A stretch of DNA of 64,000 bases from Pochonia chlamydosporia 170 (taxonomy: Eukaryota > Ascomycota > Sordariomycetes > Hypocreales > Clavicipitaceae). The notes beneath the pieces were generated by a model, which had not been told where the DNA came from, ran no database searches, and saw only the letters and a list, made by a program, of their open reading frames with translations. Below, piece by piece: positions 43,493 to 55,323 of the stretch (within the stretch, counting starts at the first letter, position 1; each line of letters begins with the position of its first letter). The stretch is taken from assembly GCF_001653235.2 (NCBI RefSeq), contig NC_035796.1:248001-312000 (forward strand), written 5' to 3'. A program made the position numbers and the translations under genes.

Positions 43493-45558
43493 ATGGGTAT
43501 GCCCTGCCGCGAAATACCAGAGATGGATTCATCGACCAATGCAGAACATGGCTGACGATTTTATTTCTTGTCTTCAGCTCCCAAAAAGAAGGAACAGCAG
43601 AAAATGTCCCTGGGGGACTTTCTGACTGATAGTGGTGCGTTACTAGTCGCGGGGCTATCACGAAACCCCGCCACCGACCACCTTGGGTCTGATATCGTGT
43701 CGTATTCGCGTTGCTAATACCTTGAATAGGCTTTGGAGGAGGCTCTTGGGCCGATGAGGTTGAGGAAACTTATGGTGAGTTTGGATGTTCGACAACGTGG
43801 CAATTCCGCAAGACGACACTCACTAACCCTCTCGCTTGTAGTTACTGGTATGGATAGACCATCGACAAGTTGCGACGTGACACTCTGATATTAATGACTA
43901 TCTGTGAATTAGGCACTCAGCCTCTTCCCCCCAGCGACCGACCTCGCTTTGGCGGTGGCAGCACTGGCATGTCGAATTGGCAGGATCGAGGTGAGTCCTC
44001 AACAGATATGCTTGTCTCACGTTCGCTGCTGACCCCCAACCTAGGTTACTCCTCAGTCCGTGAGAACCTTCCCCAGAAGCTTCCCGACAAGCCCCCTTTC
44101 ACTGCCCATCTCGGCAATCTTGCCTATGACGCTACCAACGAGAGCGTCACCGAATTTTTCGAGGGCTGCGAGGTTGTCAGCGTTCGTATCATTGAGGACC
44201 GCGAGATGCAGCGTCCCAAGGGTTTCGGATATGTTGAGTTTGGCGATCTCGAAGGACTCAAGAAGGCTTTGACTCTTGACGGACAGTCCTTCAACGGACG
44301 AATGATCAAGATCAAGATTGCTGACCCTCGTACGTTGCTCCTCTTGGCCCTTTTATGAGGCAAATATTTCGCATACTGACAACATGTAGCTCGTGGTGGT
44401 GATAGCCGCGGTGGCGAATCCTCGCGCGACCTGAGCGACTGGACTCGCAAGGGACCTCTTCCAGACTTGCCTGGGCGTCGTGCCGGCCCTGGTTCTGACT
44501 TTGGTGGTGAGCGTGAGCGTCGCCCTCCCCGTGACCCTGCCGCTGAACCCCGTGCTCCTCGTGAGATGAACTGGGAACGACGCGGACCTCTTGCTCCTCT
44601 GCCACCTCAAGAAGGTGGCCCTGGACCTCGTGATGGTAGCCGAACCCGTCCCGCTCCCGAGGGTCTGGGCGAGCGTGGTGAGTCTCACCGCGGATCTCGC
44701 CAAGGGTCTGCCTCTTGGGGCGAGGGACGACAAGATGGTTCCCGACCTCCTCGACGAGAGCAGCCTGAGCGTGCTCCTACTGCCGCCGAAAAAGATTTCC
44801 AATGGCGTTCCAACATGCGCCCTGATGCCCCCAAGCCTCAGGAAGAGACGGAGAGCCCTGCCTCTCCCACTGCACCTGCTCCCGCCCAAGGTGGTCGTCC
44901 ACGCCTGAACCTGCAGAAGCGAACTGTTTCTGAGGCCACTGATGCTGCTGCCACCACGCCAAGCGGTGACGCCAAAGCAAGCCCCTTCGGAGCTGCTCGA
45001 CCCATCAACACCGCCGCCCGCGAGCAAGAAATCGAGGAGAAGCGACAGATTGCCATCCGCGAGAAGCGTGAAGCCGACGAGAAGGCCAAGGAGGAACGAA
45101 AACTTGCTAAGCAGGCCGCCGCAGAGAAGGAGGAGGCCGCAGCAGCAGCTGCTGCACAGGCTGAGGAAGCTGCCAAGGAAGAAGCCGCCAAACCAGCCGA
45201 GAACGAGGCTGAGGAGAAGCAAAACGGGGCCTCTACGGAACAAAAGGGAGCCCCCCGAAGCCGGGAGCCTCGGGAACCCAAGGAACAGCCCAAGTCGAGG
45301 GCCACTGAATCGGGCAACTGGAGATCTGCTTCCAACGAGCAGCGCGCCCCTCGCGGCGGTCCAGGCAATTCTCGAGGTGGACGCGGTGGCGCAGCCCGAG
45401 GACCTCGCAACGAAGGCCGAGGAGGACACCGTGCCAACGGAGCACCAGCCCAGCAAGCTTCCGCTGCCCAGGGGGCAGGGGACGGCGAGGCCACGACAGT
45501 TGATGAGGACGGATGGACGACAGTGCCAAACAAAAAGGGACGTCCGGGACGCCCGTAG
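43493..45558 (+). CDS. tif3: translation initiation factor eIF4B (Tif3/Sce3-like)
   Basis: Seven exons: 43493-43496, 43578-43634, 43730-43774, 43842-43847, 43913-43990, 44045-44329 and 44390-45558. They give 547 residues. eIF4B stimulates the eIF4A helicase and promotes ribosome loading on mRNA. The N-terminus has the family start (MAPKKKEQQKMSLGDFL, then GGGSWADEVEE). One RRM follows at about residues 78-155, with RNP2 HLGNLAY and RNP1 KGFGYVEF. Then come Arg/Gly/Pro-rich repeats, a highly charged Lys/Glu/Ala coiled region (EIEEKRQIAIREKREADEK) and an RGG-rich tail ending VDEDGWTTVPNKK. The first exon carries only ATG plus one base, and exon 4 only six bases. The start is fixed by the MAPKKK context after splicing. 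The long frame opposite exon 7 is a shadow of its high-GC codon use. Confidence 0.95.
43842..43847 (+). other. predicted 6-nt micro-exon of eIF4B
   Basis: TTACTG is bounded by an acceptor (CTTGTAG, with CACTAAC upstream) and a donor (GTATGG). Its inclusion adds Val-Thr and keeps the frame; skipping it (intron 43775-43912) also keeps the frame. It is inferred from splice signals alone. Confidence 0.6.
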
Positions 45559-46462
45559 GCGTAATTGGGAAAGAGACAACCTAAAAGCAATGAGATTGTA
45601 CATTCTAGTCACGCCTCCCTCAGTTTTTTCTTTATTCCTCGATTTACCTCCTTTCCCCCCGTTTTTCATTTAACGACTATAGATGCCGTCGCAAGATAGC
45701 CGCCCATGGATCCCAGTCCTATTATCTATTTGCTTTCAGCCTACCTCGTGTCTGCTATTTTTCTCTCTCTCCAGGAATGACGACTTGAAGACGGGGAGGT
45801 TTGATGAATTATATCTCACGAGGATATGAAGCATCTTTCAGACTTCTTTTTTTTCAATCATTTCTGGGATACATGAAGCTATTTTCTACTTTCCCCCCAA
45901 CCTGCCTAGCGTCCAGAAAAAAACTGAAAGAAAGTTTTTGTTTTTCCCCCGGCGTGCTGCCATTTTTCGTGTTTTCCCATCTTTCACCGCAGTGTTTGGT
46001 CACGGATGCATGCTATGAAAACATGAATTATGAAGCTTTGATGACAAATGCATGGCGATTTCTGGGAGAGAAAAAGGGAGAAGCGAGGTTGAAAGTCAAT
46101 GTGGATGGATGGAGTGATTAGGGGCGTGGTGGGACTGAATATGGGAGAATCTTGCGGTGCTAGTGCGTTTGATTTGGTAATATATTTTATGAGAAGTTGA
46201 GTTTCTGGTGATGGTTTCTGAGTGAGGGTGAATGATGGAGATGTGGTTGATACGTATGACGTAGTTGCTTTCTGTTGCCTATTAGGCACCTAATAATTCA
46301 CATATAACTACTCGTGACCTACAGGGCGTGGAATCCATTCAATGCCATTTCTCAATCTTCCGATTTCCAGTCATCCATATCACACCACTACCAGATCGTA
46401 TATCCTAGCCGCAACCCCACCCTTCTTTCCAAACCACAACTCAACACCACACAAACATCACC
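45559..46462. other. intergenic, nothing recognised
   Basis: This holds the 3' flank of eIF4B and the 5' flank of the Nudix gene. T-rich tracts near 45620-45670 and 45840-45970 fit 3' UTR sequence. Confidence 0.5.
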
Positions 46463-47146
46463 ATGACATTCACAACATCCCCCTCCATCCCCTCATCCCT
46501 CTCCCTCCCCCCCTCAACCTTCCTCCAATCCCACCCCCACATCTCCCGCCTCATGGCCTCAGCAATGCTCTTCCGCCCCTCTCCCACCTCCCCCCCGCAA
46601 GTCCTCCTCCTGCGCCGCGCCCCAACAGACTCCTACCCATCCAAGTGGGAAACCCCCGGCGGCTCAACCTCCGACCGCAAAGACGCGTCCCTCCTCGCCG
46701 GGGCGGTCCGCGAACTCCACGAGGAGACTGGCCTGACTGCCAAAACGATCCTCTACCCCGTCGGCATGCTGGACACCATCCCCCACACGCTCTCCAACCT
46801 AGGTATATCGGCGGCGGAGGAGGGCGCCAAGAACGAGGGTGACGATGCGCGGACGGTGTCGTTTCTGGAGACGGGCCAGACGTGGGGGAAGGTGACGGTC
46901 GTGGTGGACGTGCATGAGGACTTGGACGACGATGCGAGCGTGAGGGTGAGGGACGGGGAGCACGATCGGTGGGCGTGGGCGACGGAGGAGGAGGTTAAAG
47001 GGGGCAGGTGGATGGACGGGGAGGAGATTGGGTTTGTGAGCGAGGGGGTTTGGAGGACGGTGTTGGAGGGGTTTAGGCTGTATGCGGAGAGGGAGGGGAG
47101 GAGGTTGATGATGAGGTTTCCGGGGAAGGCTGACAAGGGGCCGTGA
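46463..47146 (+). CDS. Nudix hydrolase
   Basis: An intronless frame of 227 residues. The Nudix box is clear: GGSTSDRKDASLLAGAVREL followed by HEETGL, which holds the metal-binding REUxEExGU core. The Glu expected earlier in the box (G-x5-E) is not at its usual place; Asp-Ala stands there. Nudix enzymes hydrolyse nucleoside diphosphates linked to another group; the substrate cannot be read from the sequence. Upstream, VLLLRRAPTDSYPSKWETPG is the standard lead-in strand. The C-terminal part (FRLYAEREGRRLMMRFPG) has no extra domain and no targeting signal is obvious. The ATG at 46463 is preferred because a Ser/Pro-rich N-terminus follows directly; a later start at the Met of HISRLMASAMLF is possible. 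Confidence 0.88.
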   Translation: MTFTTSPSIPSSLSLPPSTFLQSHPHISRLMASAMLFRPSPTSPPQVLLLRRAPTDSYPSKWETPGGSTSDRKDASLLAGAVRELHEETGLTAKTILYPVGMLDTIPHTLSNLGISAAEEGAKNEGDDARTVSFLETGQTWGKVTVVVDVHEDLDDDASVRVRDGEHDRWAWATEEEVKGGRWMDGEEIGFVSEGVWRTVLEGFRLYAEREGRRLMMRFPGKADKGP

Positions 47147-47329
47147 TGGAAAACTTGTGGTTGGATCTAGGTGGGATGGTGGTTGGGAGCACGAGATGGG
47201 TGGCAAGTTGGTGATATTTACAGAAGAACGAAGCTTAGATACATGATGAATGGGTAGATGGTGAAGGCTCAACTCCAATATTATACACAAGAATGCCTTC
47301 CAGAGACAAAATACACACAATGATGACTG

Positions 47330-48985
47330 CTACGACCGCTTTGCTCCCATCTCTTCCATACCATAATCATCCCAGTCATCGTCAAAGCCTCTTGACAACT
47401 TTCGTCCCAGCCATATTCCCAAGGTCGTCAACACGCTCCCCAGCAGAAACCACGTCTCGAACCAGTGGTCCACAAACGATGGACTCAATGCCCCTTGGAG
47501 AACGCCAGTCACGGCGCCTCCCGCCTTGGCAGGCAATTGACTTCTTAACAAGAGGGACGCTGAGATGACATATGTGGCGGTGATTTGTCCAATTGTTAAG
47601 GCGAGGTTTGCTTGTGCGTGTCGCAGGAGGCCTGGTGTCCATTTGGCAAAGAGGTGGAATGTCTGGACGACGCTGTTCGCACTGGCTAGGAGGATGACTC
47701 CGCTCAAGGCGAAGCTGATTGTTCGTGCCCACGCGAGTTGGTCGAGCTTGGGGTCCCAGTGGCGCGCCATGAGACCGAGGAATCGGTTGATGGGATCGCT
47801 GTTGGCGAAGCTGGCGGACGGGGAGTGAAATCGTCGAAACGTGGTGAGTGTGGTGGCGAGGATGCGATAGACGCAGTACCCGGCAAAGACATAAGACGGC
47901 ACCAACATGATTTGACCGCATGTTGTGGAGGCTCGAACGGTGGCAGCGCGGTGGTTCTGCATTAGAGATAGGTTAGAAGCAAGATTGGCTTCCATGGTTT
48001 CCAAACCGGAAATATCGAGTCTTAGTGCCCGCATCTCAGCCTCGTCATTTGATATTCCCCGGAACGTGCCCAACATTTTGCCTACCAGACCGGATGAGCT
48101 CTTGGCAGCAGTAGCTGGATCCGACGCTTTCCTTTCCAGCTGCTGAAGCCGATGGCGCTTCGTGACGAGCATTTCGCTGGTTGCTTCCAACCCAGCTTGC
48201 TTTCGGTTAACATCAGCCTCCGTAACCGGCCGCTTCTTGCGTGTTGACGCATCTATAAAGGTATGCCAAGGCGTAGATACGGACGCAAATCCGGCTAATA
48301 GAGCCATTAGGCAAATACCCACTACGCCTACCCTCTCGAGACACTCCTTTGTCAAAATCTCAGAGTAGCTGCGCTTCATGCCTCTCTCGTACAGGTCCTT
48401 GGTAGCTGATTCTGGTACCGTGTTCCCGACAGACCAGAATGTGAATAGCCATGCGCCGAAAAGCACAAGCTGTAGGGACCAAGCCATCTTGGGGATTGAG
48501 CCCTTGGCCGTACGTTGGAAGCTCCATCCCGCGCTGGTGATGATGGCTCGACATTGTAGCCAGGGGACCAACACAATCAGAAGGAAGAGCAGCGACGGCA
48601 CAGTGACATGCAAAGCCAGATTCTTCGCCACCGGATCAACAGCCTCCAATATTTCAGCTAGAATGAGCAAGCCCAGCGTAGAAGCTAGAGCAACTGTAGC
48701 GCCAAATGTCCACGCCGCGCCTCGTCGTTTCCAGCTCTTGCTGCCGTGCTCTGCGTGGGCTTGTCGCAACGCTGGCGGCGCATGCGCGGGGAGGTAGTGG
48801 TCTTCGCCGTCGCGATATTCGTCGTGCGCGCGGCTCAGTTTGGGGAACACGTATCGGACAACGAGGATATCAACGATGATAAAAGCCGCTGCGAAAGGGA
48901 GCAGAGCGACCAGCGCCTTGGTGTCGAGGGTATTCGGGTTACGGGCGGTGCAGGCGTCGTTGCCGCATTTTGTGAATGGCCACAT
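47330..48985 (-). CDS. Golgi pH regulator / GPR89-family membrane protein
   Basis: An intronless frame of 551 residues with about nine hydrophobic segments. The first segment (LVALLPFAAAFIIVDILVVRYVFPKL) and following pairs match the N-terminal GPHR domain. A central cytosolic coiled segment carries the family's RxxLxxLExxxSDP-type stretch (RLQQLERKASD). The C-terminal part with the helices VPSYVFAGYCVYRIL and WARTISFALSGVILLASANSVVQ is the ABA-GPCR-like domain. Family members (mammalian GPHR, plant GTG1/2) are anion channels or regulators that acidify the Golgi. The acidic tail (DDDWDDYGMEE) is cytosolic if family topology holds. It ends 184 nt from the Nudix gene, tail to tail. Confidence 0.92.
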   Translation of the reverse strand: MWPFTKCGNDACTARNPNTLDTKALVALLPFAAAFIIVDILVVRYVFPKLSRAHDEYRDGEDHYLPAHAPPALRQAHAEHGSKSWKRRGAAWTFGATVALASTLGLLILAEILEAVDPVAKNLALHVTVPSLLFLLIVLVPWLQCRAIITSAGWSFQRTAKGSIPKMAWSLQLVLFGAWLFTFWSVGNTVPESATKDLYERGMKRSYSEILTKECLERVGVVGICLMALLAGFASVSTPWHTFIDASTRKKRPVTEADVNRKQAGLEATSEMLVTKRHRLQQLERKASDPATAAKSSSGLVGKMLGTFRGISNDEAEMRALRLDISGLETMEANLASNLSLMQNHRAATVRASTTCGQIMLVPSYVFAGYCVYRILATTLTTFRRFHSPSASFANSDPINRFLGLMARHWDPKLDQLAWARTISFALSGVILLASANSVVQTFHLFAKWTPGLLRHAQANLALTIGQITATYVISASLLLRSQLPAKAGGAVTGVLQGALSPSFVDHWFETWFLLGSVLTTLGIWLGRKLSRGFDDDWDDYGMEEMGAKRS

Positions 48986-51900
48986 CTTGTCCGTGTTTCC
49001 GCGCGCTGAGAACGTTTGACAGACAAAATGAGGCCGAATGGATGTTCAGATGCAGATTCGCCCAGAGATTGTGGTTATTGGGCTGCTAGATGGTGTTGAC
49101 GTGTTGCTTCATCAGCTGGTGGAGGGGTTCGCAGGAAGATGGGACGGTGATGACGAAACTCGTAGGTAAGGTCGCCAGATGGCTATCAAGGTTGGTTTGC
49201 AGAGAACATCGGAGGAAAGGCGAGGAATTAAACCATGTAAGCGAGTGATTCAGGTAAATGCCAGACTTGGAACAACATGGGTCGAGGCCGGTCGACGTCG
49301 TGGTACGAGGTGTTGAGGTGATGCATCCGTATACGAAAGCCACTTGACTGCTCCGTACATATGTAGACTGCATTGATCGCAATTGTGCCTGACAATTGAC
49401 AGCTCTGGCGCAGGCGGTTGGATGAAAAGGCAGGAGTGGACCCGTAGCTCTTGCCGTCAGTGTTCAAATGTTGACGCAGGTCACTAGTGCTTGCGCAGCC
49501 CACGCGTTTGGTGGGTTTATTGTGGGTGGTCCCGTGTCCAGGAAGGGATTAGCGTGGTCTTCATCATCGTAAATCCGGAAGCGGCAAATCAAAAGTCGCA
49601 AAAGCATTCTCATTTAGGCAGGGTTTTAAGATGTCACGAAGAATCATAATTCATCAGTCTTTTCTGTTGATGGCTGCGTACATTGTGAGGGGTTAATTAG
49701 TACAAGTGGGCAATCCTGCATGTCCTACCAATTTGTTTCGGGAGTGCACCCCGCCGAGCCAACGGGGATCGTTTGTGCAAGGCAGTCGCTTACTGGTACA
49801 TGTAGGCAAACACAAAAGAGGAGAACAATGTTGAGTTTTTGCCTGTCTTTATTGGAATGTGAATCATAGAAGCGCGAATAACTGTTTTCTTCTCTTGCCA
49901 ACACGAGGTTGTCAACCTTCGCATTTGCCAAGTTACCTTCTACTCGCTTACAAGCTCAACCTTTGACACAGACGTCCATGTACTCTGCTTGCATCTTGTT
50001 CGAACGGCAGCCTTTCGAAACGCCTAGTAACACATCTGGCGCCACCACCAGAACTTCTGTAGGGGTTTGACTGGTGTGATTGGGAAGATATCGTTGTTTT
50101 GACCTTTAAAACTGGCCATACCTGTCCATCCTACCATTCATGGCATGAGCTTATGGGATCCGTATGCTATTGGAGTGGTCGTGACACTCATCAGGAACGG
50201 AATAGTATTTCATGGGTTGTTCTTGTCTGGGAGGGTACTCAGGTTTTCTGTTGCTTGAAGCAATGCCATTTTGCCTATCGGATGGGTTGAATAGGTCTTC
50301 CGGAAACAAACAGGTTTCTTGAAGACGGAGAGACATCAACATTCGTACGATACCCATCACTTACAAAAGTGCCAAGAGGCCAATACTTGAGGAAACAGAG
50401 CCACAGCTCTCAGACTGACAACTACCGTCAGATGATTTCTTGCTTCTATTGTGTTCGGCAAGTCCCCGCTCCTTGGTAATATAAGCCAACGCAATTGAGC
50501 CTTTCAATACAGTTCCACAGCATCCCAGGCGATGTTACGGTCTCACAATCTGTCAGATCACAGACACAGGGCCCTGGGCGAAGGGAGTGAAACAAAACAG
50601 TTGCAACCATGGCGCTCTATCGCCATCTCTATGTGAGCACAGCTTGAAGCGCAATCTGAAAGTGGTGAGTCTCATGCAATACATGCACCTGCCATGAGGA
50701 ACTGAAAGTTCTGCAAGTCAATCAGGTAATCAAATATTTAGAGAATAAAACCGGTCCGGAATAATAGGAGACCGTCTTGCATGCAGAAAAGCTGTGCCCA
50801 ACAAAATGCTGGCAACGCTGAAGACTCCACGCCAGGTCCGGTTGCTGGTCTGATGCGTGGCCGGTGGCGTTCGATGTCAATTGCCTCAGTGAGTGGCCTT
50901 GAAGTGCTGATGAGACTAGGCATCATGAAATTGTGAACCAGTCCTTGTTTCTGGTATGAGTGCCATTGTTTCGTGTTAGGGCTTCAATGTTGAGTTTTGA
51001 GATTGACTGGGCCGCCATTGTGCATCATGAGTTGCTTGCCGCAAAGCATTTGATGGGCTACAGTGGGTGTTCAAAAGTGTTTAAACTACCTAGGTAGTAA
51101 AAGGCATCGCATATCGCAGTGTGTGCTTCAACATATCGAGATGTGTCAGTGTATACTTGGACGTGGGTAAATACGTTTTACCACAGACTGTATGTTGTGC
51201 GAGTAAGCATGCAGCATGGGATAAACAATCCAGACACATATAAACCCAGACGCTAAAGCACATTGAGAAAACTTATCTAGAAGTTAAAACACACTACTGC
51301 TATGCCACTCCACTTTGCCTGTCCGAAAGTGTCAAGTTCCAAATCACCGTCCCAACTTTAAACTTGTAACCCTTGGCCTCCACCGGCCATTCCCGTAAAT
51401 TGGAGAGGCATTAGATTAATCGGCGACTCACAAGGTAAATTAAAACAGTCTTTCTTCTACTTTCTCACGTGAAAGCCACGGGTCGGCTGAGCAGGTGCGC
51501 TGACAAGAAAAAGCGCCAAGGGCAAAAAAAAAAAAAGAAAAAGCGCACCTGACTTCCTCTTTTTCAAAATATTGCTTCTCAGAAGGGTGACACGACGTTC
51601 TTACCGCACACTTGTGCTCAACAATACATTTTTTATACATGGCTGAAGCTCTGCTTCGGATCATTGTAGAAGTTCATAACTTGGATTAGGAGAAGTCATC
51701 AATGATGAGACAAGGCTGTTTGATGTCGGCCCTGACGGGATACGACCAGGAATCCACTGCTCAAAATGTCGTCTGAGATGATTCGCGAGAGACCATCTCA
51801 GTTCCAGATTAGCGAAATGCTTCCCCCGCGCCTTATGTTTACCATTGACACATTTGCCTTGGTGAAGTATTTACATTGTAACCCCGTGCCCCATTCTTAT

Positions 51901-53524
51901 GCATGACGAATACCTGGGAGGAGCCTCCAAGGGTCGGGTGGCAGTCGTTATCGAGTGTCCCGACATGGACTTTCTTCTGTCTTTAGTACACAAGACTGCA
52001 GATGAGGCAGAATGGAGTCAAGTTCGCCTCCAACATGATTCACGTCTCTTGCACCGGTAGAAGGGGAAGTCCTTAGCCAGACCAAAGGTAGACGTCCAAG
52101 AATAAATTCGAGCGTTGCTGACATCTTCTCTGAATTTAGTCCAAATCCCCATCACGATCCATTCCACGTTCTGGCAGAGCCTCTTCTGATAAAATGATGG
52201 CTTCTTCCGCCTTGTCCGCCTTGTCTAGTTGTACAACTGCTGTGCATTTCATGACCTGTCCCGCATTAAACTGTGCCACTACATCTTCCGCTCTCCACAT
52301 CACCAGTTAGACAAGAGCCAACCTTGGCCATACCTTGTCGCGCCAAATCGTCTAGTTGTCTTGTCTTCAAAGATCCAGCTTCACATTAGCACCCTTAAAA
52401 AGTCTCGAAAGTATGCAGTTAATGTACGTCCCTATAATGACAGACGTAGACACATGAACTATGCATGCTCTGCCGTTCTATGTTCCAAGTGTTTCCGTTA
52501 TGAGATTCAACCACATAGAACGGAAGGGTACTCCGTACTCCGTTATCAAAATAGATAGTCATTATCTGCAATTATAATACATTATTAAACAGGCCATCCC
52601 TCCTCATGTTCATCTTTGTGCAAACAACACGTGACGTTAAAGGCGGCACTGCTTTTTGACACAAATTCCCATTTTGGGTTACGATCGATCCACCATCGTA
52701 CTTCGTATCGTGCAGCCCCTGTAAGGCTGAACGGCCTTGATTGGAACTTGTGCTGGGCGTTTTCAGAGGGGAAGGGAGGTGGGATTGATGAGGGAGATTT
52801 CTCGTGCGCATTACCTCCGTTGGAGCATGCATCGAGTGCAGAGATTTAATGAGTCGAGTGTAATTACCGAGCACTCTGTACTCGGTATTCATATGCTGGC
52901 GAGGAAACTGCTCAACTGCCGAAGCGGACATCATTGATGGACCTGAGAAGTGGAACCAGAAGATACCCTTCAGGCTAAGAAAAATCCCGTATGGCTTGTT
53001 ACCATCTTCACTTTGGGCTTCAACACGTTCGTACTATGATTCATCTAGTTGTGCATGAAACCATCTTGCCTAATAATTTCGTCGCGAGTAATTAACTACC
53101 CATCACCTACAATTACAGTATAACATCAATGTCATCAGAGGTGACAGACGCAGGTTGACCAACCAGACAACTTCAATACGGGCAAAAGCAGCAAGAGCAC
53201 TAAGCCCAATCCGCCTCAGCCACACTTAATTTACAGATTCAGAACTCAACCTCCCTCACCTCGACCAACCAAGTCGGCCCTTTCATCAAGTCAAGGTTGA
53301 AAATGCCATGGGCTGAACCACCCATATCTACCCCGGCTAGACTGGGCTCCCTCAAGTCAAGATGGGACATTTCAATCAACATTTTAAATCTCACCTTGCG
53401 CAATCGTCAAGCGTTGAGCGTCAAGTGTCCTCCATGACCTCGACTTGACACCAGCTTCATCGCGTCGTGAGCGCTACTTCACCTTCATCCACGATAAGCT
53501 TCTTCCTCCAACTCGACCTTCACC
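48986..53524. other. 4.5-kb gene-free region between divergent genes
   Basis: Flanked by the 5' ends of the GPHR and four-helix membrane protein genes. Open frames are short (60-120 codons), occur on both strands and lack domains. There are A-rich runs (51520-51542). No transposon ends, tRNA or repeats over 20 nt were noticed. Confidence 0.5.
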
Positions 53525-54569
53525 ATGACGCAAGGAAACCAGTCCACCACTCCAGCTCACCCACGCACAAGCAACGAAGCCTCCATCGCCCTCTTAGAAG
53601 ACCACCAGAAATCGCAAGCCCACGCCCATGAGCTTCACTCCTATCCCACCCAACCGCCAAACTATCAAGAAGCAACGTCCGCGACACCTCTCCGCCGCAC
53701 CACCACACTCCGAGACGTCGCCAAAAAGGCACAATGGGCAGCATACGGAAGCATCCGGCACTGCTATCAGCAAGCAAACTTTTGCGTCATCCTGCAGTTC
53801 GTGCTGAGTTTCTTCGTCCTGGGCAGTGCGGCGGGCACGCTGGACAAGAGAGATGTTTTGCCTGACACGACGCCGATTGCGATTGCGGCACTCGCTTTTG
53901 TAAGATTGCTCCCTGTATTGCAGCTTTGTTCTGGTGGCTGACCTTTTCTAGGGAGTATGGTTTATACTCACGCTCTTCTTTCGTCTGCGCTACTCGGCTG
54001 CTTCGCCTACTACGGCCAAACCACCTACGTCGTACCTTGTGTGGACGGGGATATATATCCTTTTATGGGGTGCAGCGTTGGCGTGCAGCGTTGTGCTGTT
54101 TCTTATGGTCAAGCCGTATAAGGATGAGAGGGACATGAACGTCACGTCTTACACTGGCTGTCGGAAATCCGAGAAGAAGCCGTGTCATCCGTTTACCAAG
54201 CGGTCAGCCTTGTTCACGAATGGGGCTATTATGCTGTCAACTTGCTCAGCAGCGCTGTAAGTTTTCACTTTACTTTGGGCTCTTTTCCAGGCTTTGGATT
54301 TTCGCTTTACTCGTGGCACACATGTTCACTGAGTCTAGTGCGTTCTCTGTATTGCAGTGCAAACTAACATCAACAGTGCCTTTGGATTTCTTCAAATCTG
54401 GATTCTTTCCCGGCTATGGCGGAGACAATACACAGAGGCCGAAATGCGATCCGAGTATGAAGCTACGCCGAAGATGCCAAAGATCAACTTTAGGGCGTCG
54501 TTTAAAGAGGGCTGGAAGAAGGGCTGGGAGGGTGAGCGAGCGAAGCAGGCTGCGGCGCAAACTGTGTAG
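53525..54569 (+). CDS. four-helix membrane protein (MARVEL-like topology), function unknown
   Basis: Three exons, 53525-53899, 53952-54256 and 54377-54569, give 290 residues. Introns are 52 and 120 nt, the second ending CTAACATCAACAG. A Ser/Thr/Pro-rich cytosolic N-terminus (about 80 residues) is followed by four hydrophobic segments: CVILQFVLSFFVLGSAAG, PIAIAALAFGVWFILTLFF, LVWTGIYILLWGAALACSVV and GAIMLSTCSAALAFGFLQIW. A charged C-terminal tail (FKEGWKKGWEGERAKQ) follows. Four helices with both ends cytosolic resemble MARVEL-type proteins of fungal plasma membranes, but no sequence motif decides this. Intron 1 falls inside helix 2 and rebuilds it in frame, which supports the splice. Confidence 0.75.
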
Positions 54570-55323
54570 GATTTTTGTCTTGTTTGAGCGTAAGATACCA
54601 CTGTTTAAGCGATTGTGTTTCTGTTTGACTTGGGCTTTTTGTTACTGCGGATTCATTTGTGGTGCAAGTCTAATGGGTGTCATGCGTTGTAATGGCACGG
54701 ACTGTGGCAATTTCGTTCATGACCTACGTCCCAACGAACAATTTCAGGATGATATTCCCTTCAGTTCCATGCTCGACTGCCGCCTATGTTGTCAGACAGT
54801 TGTGGTTCGTCTGTCAGGTACAGGGCCATTTTACTCGGATCGAAGCCGTGATTGTCTGTAAACTACTCAGAGGTTCGACCACAGTCTGCATAACGTTGCT
54901 TGCATTGCCCGCGTCATGTTGAAGAAGCGGCCGCATGCCCAGACTGCTATACGAATTGCCAAGACGATATTATGCTTTGAGATGGAGCTACAGCACGACC
55001 AAAGTACTTCCGAATGCTGGCGATGAAAGCATAGTTGCTCAGTATGAATTCCGTCAAAATACAACTTACAAGTCCTGCAGATTGACACATCAATCTTTGG
55101 GTAAAGATCCAGTTTCCACTATCATAATACTCCAATCTTCCGACTGACCCTTGAATGGAATGAACGAGTCAGACCAACTATGCCATTGAATAACATGTGT
55201 GACACAGACAACATCAACATCACTCATACATTCCTCACTACAAAGCCAAGTTCATCCATACTATTCATAAAAAATAACCAACAAAACCACATTAAACTAC
55301 CATCAAACCCCAATCCCTCAAAC
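54570..55323. other. intergenic, nothing recognised
   Basis: Convergent spacer between the four-helix protein gene and the secreted propeller-like gene. The frame overlapping the end of the former (to 54861) is a shadow. Confidence 0.5.

Noticed and set aside
44838..45590. 250-codon minus-strand frame in the same exon
   Set aside because: A second shadow of eIF4B in another frame; the Ala/Ser/Pro bias mirrors GC-rich codons.
44353..45669. 438-codon minus-strand frame opposite eIF4B exon 7
   Set aside because: It is antisense to a well-supported RGG/charged coding exon, and its Ser/Leu/Gly-rich composition is what the reverse complement of that exon gives. No domain and no start context.
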